In this document: one piece after another, positions 1 through 8,375 of the stretch
How positions within the stretch are numbered: the stretch's first letter is position 1
Layout of the letters: the number at the start of each line of letters is the position of its first letter
Assembly: GCF_002746455.1 (NCBI RefSeq)
Contig: NZ_NWUW01000001.1
Coordinates: 248,001 to 312,000 of the forward strand
DNA length: 64,000 nt
From: Bacillus fungorum
GTDB lineage: Bacteria; Bacillota; Bacilli; Bacillales; Bacillaceae_G
Reading direction: 5' to 3'
Position numbers and translations under genes: made by a program
The notes under the pieces: model-generated
Told to the model about the DNA's origin: nothing
The model's database searches: none
What the model saw: only the letters and a program-made list of their open reading frames with translations

Positions 1-1
1 T

Positions 2-703
2 GTAGAAGGAGCACACGAAGCAATACGCCGTAAAGCTGGTACATATTGTATTGTAGCATCTGGTCGTCGCCCGACGGATAAAGAGGTGAATCACGTAATT
101 GGAGCAGTTAAGGAGATTCGTGAAACGACAGATTTGAAGATTTGTTGTTGTTTAGGTTTCTTAAACGAAGATCAAGCAGGACGTTTAGCTGAAGCTGGTG
201 TACATCGTTATAACCACAACTTAAATACACATGTGAATAATTACGAAAGCATTTGCTCCACTCATACGTATGATGATCGTGTTGATACAGTTCAAAAAGC
301 GAAACAAGCGGGTATTTCACCATGTTCTGGGGCAATCTTTGGAATGGGAGAGACAATAGAAGAGCGCGCTGAAATTGCATTCGAATTACAACGTATAGAT
401 GCAGATTCAATTCCATGTAATTTCCTTGTTGCTGTAAAGGGTACGCCGCTTGAAGGACAAAAGGAGTTAACGCCAGTAGAATGTTTAAAAGTGCTGGCAA
501 TGATGCGCTTTGTAAACCCAACGAAAGAAATTCGTATTTCAGGAGGGCGTGAAATCAATTTACGTTCTGTACAGCCAATCGGTTTATTTGCAGCAAACTC
601 TATTTTTGTTGGAGACTACTTAACGACAGCTGGACAAGAACCGACTGCAGACTGGGGTATGATTGAAGATTTAGGATTTGAGATTGAAGAATGTGCACTT
701 TAA
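2..703 (+). CDS. bioB: Biotin synthase, C-terminal part (5' end outside window)
   Basis: Radical-SAM enzyme that inserts sulfur into dethiobiotin, the last step of biotin synthesis. The reading frame is open from base 2, so the start and the N-terminal CxxxCxxC cluster motif lie upstream of the window. Visible family features are the GRRPTD segment, YNHNLNT, the FGMGET motif and the C-terminal ISGGREINLRSVQP segment with the conserved arginine of the [2Fe-2S] site. About 233 residues are present of the usual 330 or so. The preceding genes cannot be seen, so operon membership is unknown. A rho-independent terminator follows directly. Confidence 0.95.
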   Translation, partial: VEGAHEAIRRKAGTYCIVASGRRPTDKEVNHVIGAVKEIRETTDLKICCCLGFLNEDQAGRLAEAGVHRYNHNLNTHVNNYESICSTHTYDDRVDTVQKAKQAGISPCSGAIFGMGETIEERAEIAFELQRIDADSIPCNFLVAVKGTPLEGQKELTPVECLKVLAMMRFVNPTKEIRISGGREINLRSVQPIGLFAANSIFVGDYLTTAGQEPTADWGMIEDLGFEIEECAL

Positions 704-710
704 GATAGAA

Positions 711-743
711 AAAAGCAAACTTGTAAAAGAGTTTGCTTTTTTT
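711..743 (+). terminator. Rho-independent terminator after bioB
   Basis: Inverted repeat aaaagcaaac / gtttgctttt with a short loop and a trailing T-run, a few bases after the bioB stop codon. Confidence 0.85.
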
Positions 744-883
744 GTAAATAAAATGTAATAAATAGTTGTGAACGCTTGATACTAGTGGCTTTTGAGCGAA
801 AAAAAGAATTTTGGTGGACGAATTTTCCAACTACCAATTGTACATAGTAAATATGTAATTTATATTGGGTTGGAGGATTTTAC

Positions 884-1204
884 ATGCACAAATATATATT
901 AGCGATTATGACTTGTCTCATTTTACTAAAAGCAATAAGTGCTGATCCAGTTAAGGCCGCCGAAAATCCTGAACAAAAAGAGATGCAACAACGAATTGAA
1001 CAACATTTTCGAACGAAAGCTGAACATTTTGGATTGAAAACAGAAGGGAAAGATTTAAAGGAAGTACGAAAAGAAATTACTATTATAGAAGAAGCGAAGA
1101 AAAGAGAGAATGTATGGAGAACAGCACAGACGCTTCGTATACAAACAGAAGGAAAAACAATGGATGAATTAATAAAAGATGTACGGAAAAAAGTGAAGAA
1201 ATAA
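884..1204 (+). CDS. Small secreted or membrane-anchored protein, function unknown
   Basis: 106 residues, preceded by a good ribosome binding site (ttggagg, 7-8 bases before ATG). Residues 1-26 look like a signal peptide: HKYILAIMTCLILLKAIS, then VKAAE with a plausible cleavage after KAA. The mature part is highly charged and probably helical. It holds two imperfect repeats, each centred on TEGK followed by a run ending VRK (about residues 50-63 and 87-103). I do not recognise a family. It lies between the bioB terminator and its own terminator, so it is probably a single-gene transcript. The 140 bases upstream should hold its promoter, but I cannot name the boxes with confidence. Confidence 0.7.
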   Translation: MHKYILAIMTCLILLKAISADPVKAAENPEQKEMQQRIEQHFRTKAEHFGLKTEGKDLKEVRKEITIIEEAKKRENVWRTAQTLRIQTEGKTMDELIKDVRKKVKK

Positions 1205-1231
1205 AAAAAGAGGCTGCAGCCTCTTTTTTTA
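1203..1231. terminator. Bidirectional terminator between the secreted protein gene and ribH
   Basis: Palindrome aaaaaaagaggctgcagcct continuing into a T-run. It is symmetric, so it can stop the rightward small gene and the leftward rib operon. It overlaps the ribH stop codon. Confidence 0.85.
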
Positions 1232-1690
1232 TGCCCATTGTTTTGATAAGTGAGCCATTTCAATCGCAGCAACGGCGGATTCATAGCCTTTATTACCAGC
1301 TTTCGTGCCCGCGCGTTCAATCGCTTGCTCGATCGTTTCTGTCGTCAATACACCGAAAATAACTGGGATGTCTGTTTGTAGTGATAAAGATGCAACACCT
1401 TTTGCTACTTCATTACAAACGTAATCGTAATGTGTTGTAGCACCGCGAATTACAGTACCTAACGTAATAACAGCATCATACTTCCCGCTATTAGCCATCT
1501 TTTTAGCGATTAAAGGAATTTCAAATGCGCCAGGAACCCAAGCAACATCGATATCAGTTTCTTCTACACCGTGACGCTTTAATCCGTCTAAAGCGCCGCC
1601 AAGTAATTTACTTGTAATAAATTCATTAAAACGTCCAACAACAACCCCAACTTTTAATCCTGTACCAACTAAATGACCTTCGAATACCAT
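1229..1690 (-). CDS. ribH: 6,7-dimethyl-8-ribityllumazine synthase
   Basis: Condenses 5-amino-6-ribitylamino-uracil with 3,4-dihydroxy-2-butanone 4-phosphate to give lumazine, the penultimate riboflavin step; the enzyme normally assembles into a 60-subunit capsid. 153 residues, the usual length. Recognisable motifs are [12 protein letters not shown] at the N-terminus, the VPGAFEIP substrate loop, [14 protein letters not shown] with the catalytic histidine, and [12 protein letters not shown]. It is the last gene of ribD-ribE-ribBA-ribH, 18 bases after ribBA, with the operon terminator at its stop. Confidence 0.97.
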   Translation of the reverse strand: MVFEGHLVGTGLKVGVVVGRFNEFITSKLLGGALDGLKRHGVEETDIDVAWVPGAFEIPLIAKKMANSGKYDAVITLGTVIRGATTHYDYVCNEVAKGVASLSLQTDIPVIFGVLTTETIEQAIERAGTKAGNKGYESAVAAIEMAHLSKQWA

Positions 1691-1708
1691 AATAAATCTC
1701 TCCCTTAA

Positions 1709-2902
1709 TTATAAGTTTAATAAATGTCCTAATTTGTTTACTTTCGTTTGTAAATACGTTTTATTCTCTTCTTTTGCTGGCATTTGCAACGGTACACGCT
1801 CGATTACTTCTAAAGCGTAACCTTGTAAGCCAGCAATTTTTCGCGGGTTATTCGTTAATAATCGTAAATGTTGTAAACCTAAATCTTTTAATATTTGAGC
1901 ACCGATACCGTAATCACGAAGATCAGCAGGGAAGCCAAGCTTTTCATTTGCTTCTACAGTATCGAAGCCTTCTTCTTGTAACTTATAAGCGCGAAGTTTA
2001 TTAAGAAGGCCAATGCCTCGTCCTTCTTGTCTCATATAAAGAAGAACGCCTTTTCCTTCACGCTCAATTTGAGCAAGTGCAGCATGGAGTTGTGGTCCGC
2101 AATCACAGCGGCACGAGCCAAATACATCTCCTGTTAAGCACTCTGAATGAACGCGTACAAGTACAGGCTCACCTGTTGAAATATCACCTTTTATGAGTGC
2201 AATATGTTCTTTCGTATCTAATGTGTTAGAATAGCCAATTGCTTGAAAAGTACCGAAATCTGTAGGTAATGTAATTTCCACTTCTCTCGTCACAAGTGTT
2301 TCATGATGGCGGCGATAAGCAATTAAATCTTCTATTGTAATCATTTTTATATCAAATTGTTTTGCGCACTGTATTAAATCAGGTACACGTGCCATCGTAC
2401 CGTCCTCATTAATAATTTCGCAAATGACGCCAGCTGGTTCTGCCCCGCAGAGCTGTGCTAAATCGACAGCAGCTTCTGTATGACCAGCACGACGCAGGAC
2501 ACCGCCTTCTTTCGCAATTAATGGAAAGATATGTCCAGGACGATTGAAATCAGTACCTTTTGATGCAGGGTTTAACAATTCTTGTATCGTAGTTGCACGT
2601 TCGTGAGCGCTAATCCCTGTTGTTGTAGAAACATGATCAATGCTCACTGTAAATGCGGTATGATGCGAATCTGTATTATGAGATACCATTGGTTCTAATT
2701 GTAGACGTTCTGCGTATCCTTCGGTAATCGGTACACAAACGAGACCACGCCCATGTGTAATCATAAAGTTAATTGTTTCTGGCGTAATATACTCTGCTAA
2801 AGCGATAAAATCGCCTTCGTTTTCACGGTTTTCATCGTCACATACGATAACGACTTTTCCTTGTTTTAAATCTTCTAGAGCTTCTTCAATACGATGAAAC
2901 AT
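1709..2902 (-). CDS. ribBA: Bifunctional 3,4-dihydroxy-2-butanone 4-phosphate synthase / GTP cyclohydrolase II
   Basis: Supplies both precursors of the riboflavin pathway. Residues 1 to about 200 form the RibB domain ([12 protein letters not shown] acidic motif, [19 protein letters not shown]). The remainder is the RibA domain with zinc ligands in [16 protein letters not shown] and the RQEGRGIGL catalytic segment. 397 residues, the usual size. Two ATGs are adjacent; I chose the second because it is 7-8 bases from the aaggggg ribosome binding site, while the first is only 4. It is 12 bases downstream of ribE. Confidence 0.97.
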   Translation of the reverse strand: MFHRIEEALEDLKQGKVVIVCDDENRENEGDFIALAEYITPETINFMITHGRGLVCVPITEGYAERLQLEPMVSHNTDSHHTAFTVSIDHVSTTTGISAHERATTIQELLNPASKGTDFNRPGHIFPLIAKEGGVLRRAGHTEAAVDLAQLCGAEPAGVICEIINEDGTMARVPDLIQCAKQFDIKMITIEDLIAYRRHHETLVTREVEITLPTDFGTFQAIGYSNTLDTKEHIALIKGDISTGEPVLVRVHSECLTGDVFGSCRCDCGPQLHAALAQIEREGKGVLLYMRQEGRGIGLLNKLRAYKLQEEGFDTVEANEKLGFPADLRDYGIGAQILKDLGLQHLRLLTNNPRKIAGLQGYALEVIERVPLQMPAKEENKTYLQTKVNKLGHLLNL

Positions 2903-2914
2903 CATGCTTCCCCC

Positions 2915-3559
2915 TTATAGAAATCCGTTTTCTTGTAAAAAGCTTTCGGTCATTGAACCTGTGCGTTTTACAGGTTTAGAAATAAAGCGTTCGATATATT
3001 TACCAATCATGTCACACTCAATGTTTACGATGTCACCGGCATTCTTTTCTCCGATAACAGATTCACTTACTGTGTGCGGGATGAGTGAGATTGTAATGGA
3101 AGATTCGTCTATATCAAATATTGTTAAACTCGTTCCATCAACAGCAACGGACCCTTTATGCAAACAATAGCGTAGCAATTCATCAGCGATAGCTATTTTG
3201 TAATAGACGGCATTATAGTGCTGTTTTTTGTTTAATATCGTTCCGATTCCATCAATATGTCCTGAAACGAAATGTCCACCGAATCGTCCGTTTGCAGCCA
3301 TTGCACGCTCTAAATTTACTTTACAGTGCGGTTTAAGCACGCGGAGTGATGTTGATTGCATTGTTTCGGGCATTGCATCCACTGTGAATGAAGTTGTTGT
3401 GAAACTCGTTACAGTTAAGCAAATACCGTTAACCGCGATGCTATCACCTAAGTGAACATCTGATAAAATTTTATTGGCATGAATCGTTAACTTCATCGCT
3501 TCGCCGCTTTGTTGCATGTTTGCAATCGTTCCTAATTCTTCTACAATTCCTGTAAACAT
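2915..3559 (-). CDS. ribE: Riboflavin synthase (alpha subunit type)
   Basis: Dismutates two lumazine molecules to riboflavin. 214 residues made of two similar lumazine-binding barrels: MFTGIVEELG, GDSIAVNGICLTV in the first, and HFVSGHIDGIG, KGSVAVDGTSLTI in the second. Its start overlaps the end of ribD by 19 bases, which suggests translational coupling. The binding site cgaggtga precedes ATG at a normal distance. Confidence 0.97.
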   Translation of the reverse strand: MFTGIVEELGTIANMQQSGEAMKLTIHANKILSDVHLGDSIAVNGICLTVTSFTTTSFTVDAMPETMQSTSLRVLKPHCKVNLERAMAANGRFGGHFVSGHIDGIGTILNKKQHYNAVYYKIAIADELLRYCLHKGSVAVDGTSLTIFDIDESSITISLIPHTVSESVIGEKNAGDIVNIECDMIGKYIERFISKPVKRTGSMTESFLQENGFL

Positions 3560-4653
3560 TCCGTCACCTCGTTTCGGGCATTCGCAACGATTTTTATATC
3601 ATCGCCAATTTGTTTCATCTCTTGAATTTCCAAGGAAAGTGCATCTTGTAATGTTGAAAAACCATTTCCGCCAAATAAAGTAGGGGCATTACTTCCACCA
3701 ATTAATTTGGGGCTTATATAAGTTACAATTTCATTGAAATACTTTGTTTGTAAGAAGCTTGCATGAACTGTTTGCCCCCCTTCAACGAAAAGAGAAAGAA
3801 TTTGTTTTTCGCCGAGTAGGTGTAAAACATTCTGTATTTCAATCTGCTTCGTTTTCATTTGGAATATAGTTATATTTTTAGATTCATAAAAAGCTATTTT
3901 CTCTGGATTTACATCCTTACTAACTATAATCCATGTCGGTGCTAAACCATCTGTTATGACATGAGAAGATGGTGGCGTTCGTAAATGGGTATCTAAAATA
4001 ACGCGTATAGGATTTTGCCCCCCGTTAGGAATTCTTGTTGTCAAATGTGGGTTGTCAGCTATAACTGTATTTACTCCAACAAGAATCGCATCATGCGTAT
4101 GGCGATATTGATGAACGTCAGCTCGTGCATTTTTACCTGTAATCCACTTACTTTCACCAGTTACGGTTGCTGTTTTTCCATCTAAGCTCATCGCGGTCTT
4201 TATTGTTACAAATGGACGTTTCGTTTTCATGTAGTGAAAAAAGTAGCGATTTAATAAAATTGCTTCTGCTTCAAGAACACCGGTAGTTACTTCAATTCCA
4301 GCTTCCTCTAATTTTCTTTTTCCATTACCAGAAACGAGCGGATTGCAATCGAGAGTAGCAATTACAACACGCTTAACTCCTTTTTCGATGAGCAATTCAC
4401 AACAAGGTGGTGTTTTTCCAAAATGGCTACATGGTTCAAGTGTTACATACACGGTAGCTCCTTTTGCTTTTTCACCAGCCATATGAAGAGCATGAACTTC
4501 TGCGTGTTCTTCACCAGCACGTAAGTGAGCTCCCATACCGACGATGTTTCCACCTTTTACAACAACAGCACCAACCATAGGATTTGGACTTGTTTGTCCG
4601 GATGTTCCTTCTGCTAGCCGCAGGGCAATCCTCATATATTCTTGATCTGTCAT
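3541..4653 (-). CDS. ribD: Bifunctional diaminohydroxyphosphoribosylaminopyrimidine deaminase / 5-amino-6-(5-phosphoribosylamino)uracil reductase
   Basis: Second and third steps of riboflavin synthesis. The N-terminal deaminase domain carries the zinc motif HAEVHAL and PCSHFGKTPPCC. The C-terminal reductase domain begins near VTIKTAMSLDGKTA and includes LFVEGGQTVHASF. An in-frame GTG lies nine bases upstream, but the ATG at 4653 has the well-placed ggagaggtga site, giving 370 residues. First gene of the operon, directly behind the terminator that serves as the expression platform of the FMN riboswitch. Confidence 0.96.
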   Translation of the reverse strand: MTDQEYMRIALRLAEGTSGQTSPNPMVGAVVVKGGNIVGMGAHLRAGEEHAEVHALHMAGEKAKGATVYVTLEPCSHFGKTPPCCELLIEKGVKRVVIATLDCNPLVSGNGKRKLEEAGIEVTTGVLEAEAILLNRYFFHYMKTKRPFVTIKTAMSLDGKTATVTGESKWITGKNARADVHQYRHTHDAILVGVNTVIADNPHLTTRIPNGGQNPIRVILDTHLRTPPSSHVITDGLAPTWIIVSKDVNPEKIAFYESKNITIFQMKTKQIEIQNVLHLLGEKQILSLFVEGGQTVHASFLQTKYFNEIVTYISPKLIGGSNAPTLFGGNGFSTLQDALSLEIQEMKQIGDDIKIVANARNEVTECLQEL

Positions 4654-4680
4654 TCTCTTCACCTCTCCTGAAAAAAATCA

Positions 4681-4712
4681 AAAAACCCCAAGGATTTTAT
4701 ATCCTTGGGGTT
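4681..4712 (-). terminator. Riboswitch-controlled terminator upstream of ribD
   Basis: Read on the minus strand, an 11-12 bp stem aaccccaaggat / atccttggggtt with a 5-base loop is followed by a T-rich stretch and then the ribD ribosome binding site. Its place between the FMN aptamer and the first gene indicates the conditional terminator of the riboswitch. The base-pairing alternative (antiterminator) was not resolved by eye. Confidence 0.85.
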
Positions 4713-4966
4713 TGGGAGACGTGATTTCTAGAAATATAGTTCGAATACGAAAGTATAGGAAAGAAACCTAACGATGATTGATATTTTTGCATAAGGAAAA
4801 AGCCTAGCAAAATATCGAATTTTTCAAACGCTAGTCGTATCTTTTTATTCCAGTATAGAAACATAAGTATACAAAATAAAACATATATAAAGATTCAAAA
4901 TGAAACTTTAAAAATATGCATACTGAAATAAAAGTGTATTCGCTATATAAAATTACTAGAAAACAT
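4713..4966 (-). promoter_or_regulatory. AT-rich linker of the FMN riboswitch leader
   Basis: About 250 bases between the aptamer and its terminator with no convincing coding sequence. It contains weak inverted repeats, for example ctagc ... gctag near 4803-4833. It is expected to be transcribed as part of the leader and to hold antiterminator sequence, but I could not identify the pairing partner. Confidence 0.5.
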
Positions 4967-5104
4967 ATCCTTCTCCCATCCAGACTATACTGTCGGCCCT
5001 AGAGTTTCACTAGATCCACCGTTTTCGAGTTGAAAACGGGTCACGGACTTAGAAGATTGCACTTCATCACCGCCGGTTGGGAATTTCACCCGACCCCGAA
5101 GGAT
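4967..5104 (-). promoter_or_regulatory. FMN riboswitch aptamer (RFN element)
   Basis: The minus strand reads the conserved RFN landmarks in order: ttcggggtcgggtgaaattc, cccaaccggcggtgatgaag, agtccgtgac, a variable hairpin (cccgttttc / gaaaacgg), gtggatctagtgaaactcta, gggccgacagt and atagtctggatgggagaagg. This is a full FMN aptamer. FMN binding is known to promote termination ahead of ribD in related bacilli. Confidence 0.97.
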
Positions 5105-5117
5105 GTTGTTTGCTCAA

Positions 5118-5123
5118 ATTATA
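5118..5123 (-). promoter_or_regulatory. Probable -10 box of the rib operon promoter
   Basis: TATAAT on the minus strand, placed so that transcription would start just before the aptamer. No good -35 is visible 17 bases upstream (the region is a T/A run), so this is a tentative SigA promoter. Confidence 0.5.
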
Positions 5124-5297
5124 GCACAAAAAAAATAAAAGGCTAGAAAAAAATATTCGAATGTGAAGAATTGTGTGAAAATATATGTAGGCTGGAATGG
5201 AGACAAAAGTATTAGAAATGTTGTAAGGAGAAGTGATATAACGGAGTTGCTAAAAAGAAAAAACATGCACAAAAAAATGTGCATGTCACATGTAAAA

Positions 5298-5504
5298 TTA
5301 TTCTGCCTCTGGTGCTCTAACAACAGATTCGAATTTACCTTTATGCGAAGCATCGCAATAAGGCATATTTTTTGATAAACCACAACGACATAAAGAAAAT
5401 GCCGGTTTTGCCGGGAATACATTCCCTTGAGAATCAACTAATTCCACGTCCCCTGTAACGCGAAAAGAGCCATTATCATTTACTTTAATTTGTACTTTAG
5501 CCAA
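5298..5504 (-). CDS. CDGSH-type iron-sulfur domain protein
   Basis: 68 residues. The motif CRCGLSKNMPYCDASH is the three-Cys-one-His ligand set of CDGSH proteins, which bind a redox-active, acid-labile [2Fe-2S] cluster; physiological partners are usually unknown. The frame stays open upstream, but the family-like sequence begins at AKVQIKV. A TTG at 5504 follows a strong ggaaggagg site at normal spacing, so I take TTG as start. The gene is divergent from yqkC. Confidence 0.88.
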   Translation of the reverse strand: MAKVQIKVNDNGSFRVTGDVELVDSQGNVFPAKPAFSLCRCGLSKNMPYCDASHKGKFESVVRAPEAE

Positions 5505-5643
5505 CGCTATCCCTCCTTCCCAAACGCTTACTTTCATCATATAATCAAGAGAAGTACTTGACAATATAAAAAGAGCACTTTCTTTGGGAGAGAAGAGAGT
5601 GTTATAATGTTTTTTATAACTGACTAGAGTAAGGTGACGAAAG

Positions 5644-5889
5644 ATGGATAAACAATTACGTACATTACGAAATATTGCAAATGAGCGCACGTGGGCATCA
5701 TTTTTGAATGATAATCATCCATATAGTTTGTTACACTGGTCCATTGCTGGTGTGGGACAAGAATCGAAGGATGTTTGGTTACTGCAAGATGAGGTAACAT
5801 TTCAAACGACAGAATTTCCAACGTTAGATGATGCAATGCAATGGATTTCTGAAAATATGGAACAAGTTACAGATGTTTTAGCGCAATAA
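5644..5889 (+). CDS. yqkC: Conserved protein of the DUF2552 / YqkC type
   Basis: 81 residues, acidic, no signal peptide or membrane segment. The sequence with NERTWASFLNDNHPYSLLHWS fits my memory of the B. subtilis YqkC family, whose function is unknown. The neighbouring yqkD supports the assignment by gene order. A TATAAT box at about 5604 may serve as promoter. Confident as a gene; the symbol rests on recall plus synteny. Confidence 0.75.
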   Translation: MDKQLRTLRNIANERTWASFLNDNHPYSLLHWSIAGVGQESKDVWLLQDEVTFQTTEFPTLDDAMQWISENMEQVTDVLAQ

Positions 5890-5918
5890 AAAAACAGGCT
5901 TATGCAAGCCTGTTTTTT
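5887..5918. terminator. Bidirectional terminator between yqkC and yqkD
   Basis: aaaaaaacaggct / agcctgtttttt with a four-base loop, located at the convergent ends of the two genes and overlapping the last codons of yqkD. Confidence 0.85.
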
Positions 5919-6823
5919 GTTTCTTTTACATATGAGTTTAAAAATTGATCAACGGCTGCTTCATACTCTTCTTTATTTTCGTTATAAGAGCAAGCGTGTG
6001 CGCCGTGTTCTGCAATATAAAGTTGTTTATTGTTTTCCTTCGCTTCATAGAGTGCTTTCGTCATATCAGCTAAAATATAATCATCATCTTTACTATGAAT
6101 AAAGAGGACGGGATTGTTAATGTTTTTTATACAATCGATTGGTGAAACTTCACGAATCGTATAACCGTCACGCACTTTTAAGAAAGCATTTGCTAAAGGT
6201 AATAAAGGCCATTTAGGTAAATGGAATTCAACCTTTAAACGGTGTTGTAATTGTCCGTAGAAATCAGAAAAAGGACAATCTGCAATATAGAAATCAGCAC
6301 CATCTTCTACAAGTCCGGCGTACTGAAGAAGTGTTGCAGCTCCCATAGATTCACCATGAATACCGAGTGTTATATTTGTTCCAAAACGATTTTTTAACCA
6401 GTCAACTACAGATTTTAAATCATGTTTTTCATAGTATCCATAGCTTGTTGTTTTTCCGCCAGTTTTACCATGACGACGATGATCGTAAATAACGACATTA
6501 TATCCTCTGTTTAAAAATAACCTTGCATATTTTACAGAGTTCATTTTATTTACAGTTACGCCGTGACAAAAAATCATAAACTTATTGGAATGACCAGCTG
6601 GAATGTAATATCCGTGAAGATCATATCCGAATTGCGAAGGAATATGAATTTCTTCTTTATGAAGAGCATCAAAATCCTCTATACGAAAATGTTTTTTCGT
6701 TTCTCTTTCGAGTACTTCTTCCTCTGTTTTTTTCTTTAAGTACATCACTTTATTTGTAAAGAAAATCCCAAGGGCAGTTATCGCACCTAGTATAGTAAAC
6801 AATGCTGCAAAAAAACGTTTCAT
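5900..6823 (-). CDS. yqkD: Alpha/beta hydrolase with N-terminal membrane anchor, YqkD-like
   Basis: 307 residues. Residues 1-30 form a hydrophobic segment (FFAALFTILGAITALGIFF) that is likely a membrane anchor. The catalytic domain has the oxyanion segment FCHGVTVN, the nucleophile elbow GIHGESMGA (Ser), the acid region FIHSKDDDYI (Asp) and a terminal His in EHGAHACS. B. subtilis YqkD matches through YDHRRHGKTGGKTTSYG. The substrate is unknown. Divergent from the acetyltransferase gene at 6905, with a palindromic motif between them. Confidence 0.9.
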   Translation of the reverse strand: MKRFFAALFTILGAITALGIFFTNKVMYLKKKTEEEVLERETKKHFRIEDFDALHKEEIHIPSQFGYDLHGYYIPAGHSNKFMIFCHGVTVNKMNSVKYARLFLNRGYNVVIYDHRRHGKTGGKTTSYGYYEKHDLKSVVDWLKNRFGTNITLGIHGESMGAATLLQYAGLVEDGADFYIADCPFSDFYGQLQHRLKVEFHLPKWPLLPLANAFLKVRDGYTIREVSPIDCIKNINNPVLFIHSKDDDYILADMTKALYEAKENNKQLYIAEHGAHACSYNENKEEYEAAVDQFLNSYVKETKNRLA

Positions 6824-6853
6824 ACTTTACCTCATCCTCCAAATACCGTTACA

Positions 6854-6878
6854 TGTGATACACTTATATTGTATCACA
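6854..6878. promoter_or_regulatory. Inverted repeat between yqkD and the acetyltransferase gene (candidate operator)
   Basis: Perfect 9-bp arms tgtgataca and tgtatcaca separated by 7 bases, with no T-run. Its place in an 80-base divergent promoter region fits a dimeric repressor or activator site better than a terminator. The cognate regulator is unknown. Confidence 0.5.
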
Positions 6879-6904
6879 ATGATAGAAAAGGGGAGAAATA
6901 GGAA

Positions 6905-7387
6905 ATGGTGCATATACAAAAAATTACGCCAGCGATGAAAGAAACAATCCGAATGTTCATGTGTGAGAACTGGGGGAGTTCATTGATGGTTTCACGTGGT
7001 AAGGGGCATCAATTAGAAGAGTTGCCAGGATTTATTGCCCTCTCAGAAGACAGAATAATCGGAATTATAACGTATGAAGTGATCAGAAAAACGTGTGAAA
7101 TTGTATCGTTAGATAGCTTTGAAGAAAGAAAAGGAATAGGGACAAAACTTGTGGATTGTGTATTACAAGTTGCAGAAGAAGAACAGTGCAAGCAGGTTTG
7201 GCTTATAACAACAAATGATAATACGAATGCGTTACGTTTTTATCAAAAACGTAATTTTGTGATGACGAATTTATATGTGAATGCGTTGGAAGAGGCACGA
7301 AAAATAAAGAAAGAAATTCCGCACATTGGGTATGATAATATCCCAATTTTACATGAGATTCAGTTAGAGTATCGTTTAATGAAATGA
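6905..7387 (+). CDS. GNAT-family N-acetyltransferase
   Basis: 160 residues. The acetyl-CoA binding motif A is visible as IVSLDSFEERKGIGTKLVDCVL (approximating the QxxGxG/A signature as ERKGIG), followed by the motif-B region TNDNTNALRFYQKRNF. Ribosome binding site ggggagaa before ATG. Substrate not predictable. Probably monocistronic; the next gene has its own upstream region. Confidence 0.88.
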   Translation: MVHIQKITPAMKETIRMFMCENWGSSLMVSRGKGHQLEELPGFIALSEDRIIGIITYEVIRKTCEIVSLDSFEERKGIGTKLVDCVLQVAEEEQCKQVWLITTNDNTNALRFYQKRNFVMTNLYVNALEEARKIKKEIPHIGYDNIPILHEIQLEYRLMK

Positions 7388-7486
7388 TGTAACAATTTTC
7401 GGAAATATAAGTTATTAACCTTGACGAATATTGTAATTTGGGTTACCGTGAAATTGTAATCTATTACCATATTAAGGGGTGACGAT

Positions 7487-8350
7487 GTGGCAACTATACG
7501 TGATGTTGCAAAATTGGCAGGTGTTTCAGTCGCAACCGTTTCACGAGTTATGAATGAAAAAGGATACGTTCATGAGGACACAGTAAAACAAGTAAAGGAA
7601 GCAATTGAAGAATTACGTTATAGGCCGAATAGTACAGCAAAGCCATTGTTTAAACAAAATTCAACGATAATTGCATTACTTGTAGATAACTTATATGATC
7701 CATCAAACATCACTTTGCTGCATTGTATTGAGGAAATAGCATACAAAGAAGGATATCAAATCGTTGTTTGTAATATAGAGAATAAAGATAGATACATACA
7801 TATGTTGAAAGAAAATAATGTTGCAGGTGCTATTTTGACAAGGTCCGTTTTTAAAAATATAGGAGAAATTTCACTTCCGTTTGTTGTGATTGATGAAAAA
7901 AAATCGCATGTAAATTATTATGAAAGTGGACAAAGAGCAGTTTCTTTATTAAAAGAAAAAGGTTGTCATTTCCTTGCTTATTTCGACGAGGGAGAAAATA
8001 GTGAAGAAATGGAAAATCACATATCAGGATTTTTAGACGCTGTTTGGGAGGAAGGAATCTCTTATCGAGAAGTATGTGTACAAGGGTATACGAATAAACA
8101 GTTTATTACATTATTGCAAACTTATCCGTATATAGATGGAATTGTAACTGCAAGTGATAAGGTTACTTTTGAGTTAATTCGAGCAGCGAAAAAGTTAAAT
8201 ATCCGTATACCGGATAAATTGAAAATTATTGGACTGAACGGGAGTATAGGCAGTGAATGGATAGGCCCGTCACTCATGAAAATTGAAAGTTGTGTCGAAG
8301 AAAATGGGAAAATAGCTTTGCAACAATTAAAAGGAAAAATAAAAAAGTAA
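7487..8350 (+). CDS. LacI-family transcriptional regulator
   Basis: 287 residues, somewhat shorter than the usual 330. Residues 1-50 form the classical LacI HTH and hinge: TIRDVAKLAGVSVATVSRVMN followed by LRYRPNSTAK. The rest is a periplasmic-binding-protein-like effector domain (IIALLVDNLYDPSN, VIDEKKS, DGIVTASDKVTFELI, IIGLNGS). Start is GTG at 7487 behind aggggtgac. It converges on the antiporter-like gene and no sugar genes are adjacent, so neither its target nor its effector can be inferred. Confidence 0.92.
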   Translation: MATIRDVAKLAGVSVATVSRVMNEKGYVHEDTVKQVKEAIEELRYRPNSTAKPLFKQNSTIIALLVDNLYDPSNITLLHCIEEIAYKEGYQIVVCNIENKDRYIHMLKENNVAGAILTRSVFKNIGEISLPFVVIDEKKSHVNYYESGQRAVSLLKEKGCHFLAYFDEGENSEEMENHISGFLDAVWEEGISYREVCVQGYTNKQFITLLQTYPYIDGIVTASDKVTFELIRAAKKLNIRIPDKLKIIGLNGSIGSEWIGPSLMKIESCVEENGKIALQQLKGKIKK

Positions 8351-8375
8351 AAGGTGCGTATAAAACGCACCTTTT
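8349..8375. terminator. Bidirectional terminator, LacI regulator / permease
   Basis: aaaaggtgcgt / acgcacctttt hairpin between two convergent stop codons. Confidence 0.85.

Noticed and set aside
108..521. Open frame on the minus strand across bioB
   Set aside because: Overlaps a conserved gene over its whole length, with no ribosome binding site and a low-complexity translation; a shadow frame.
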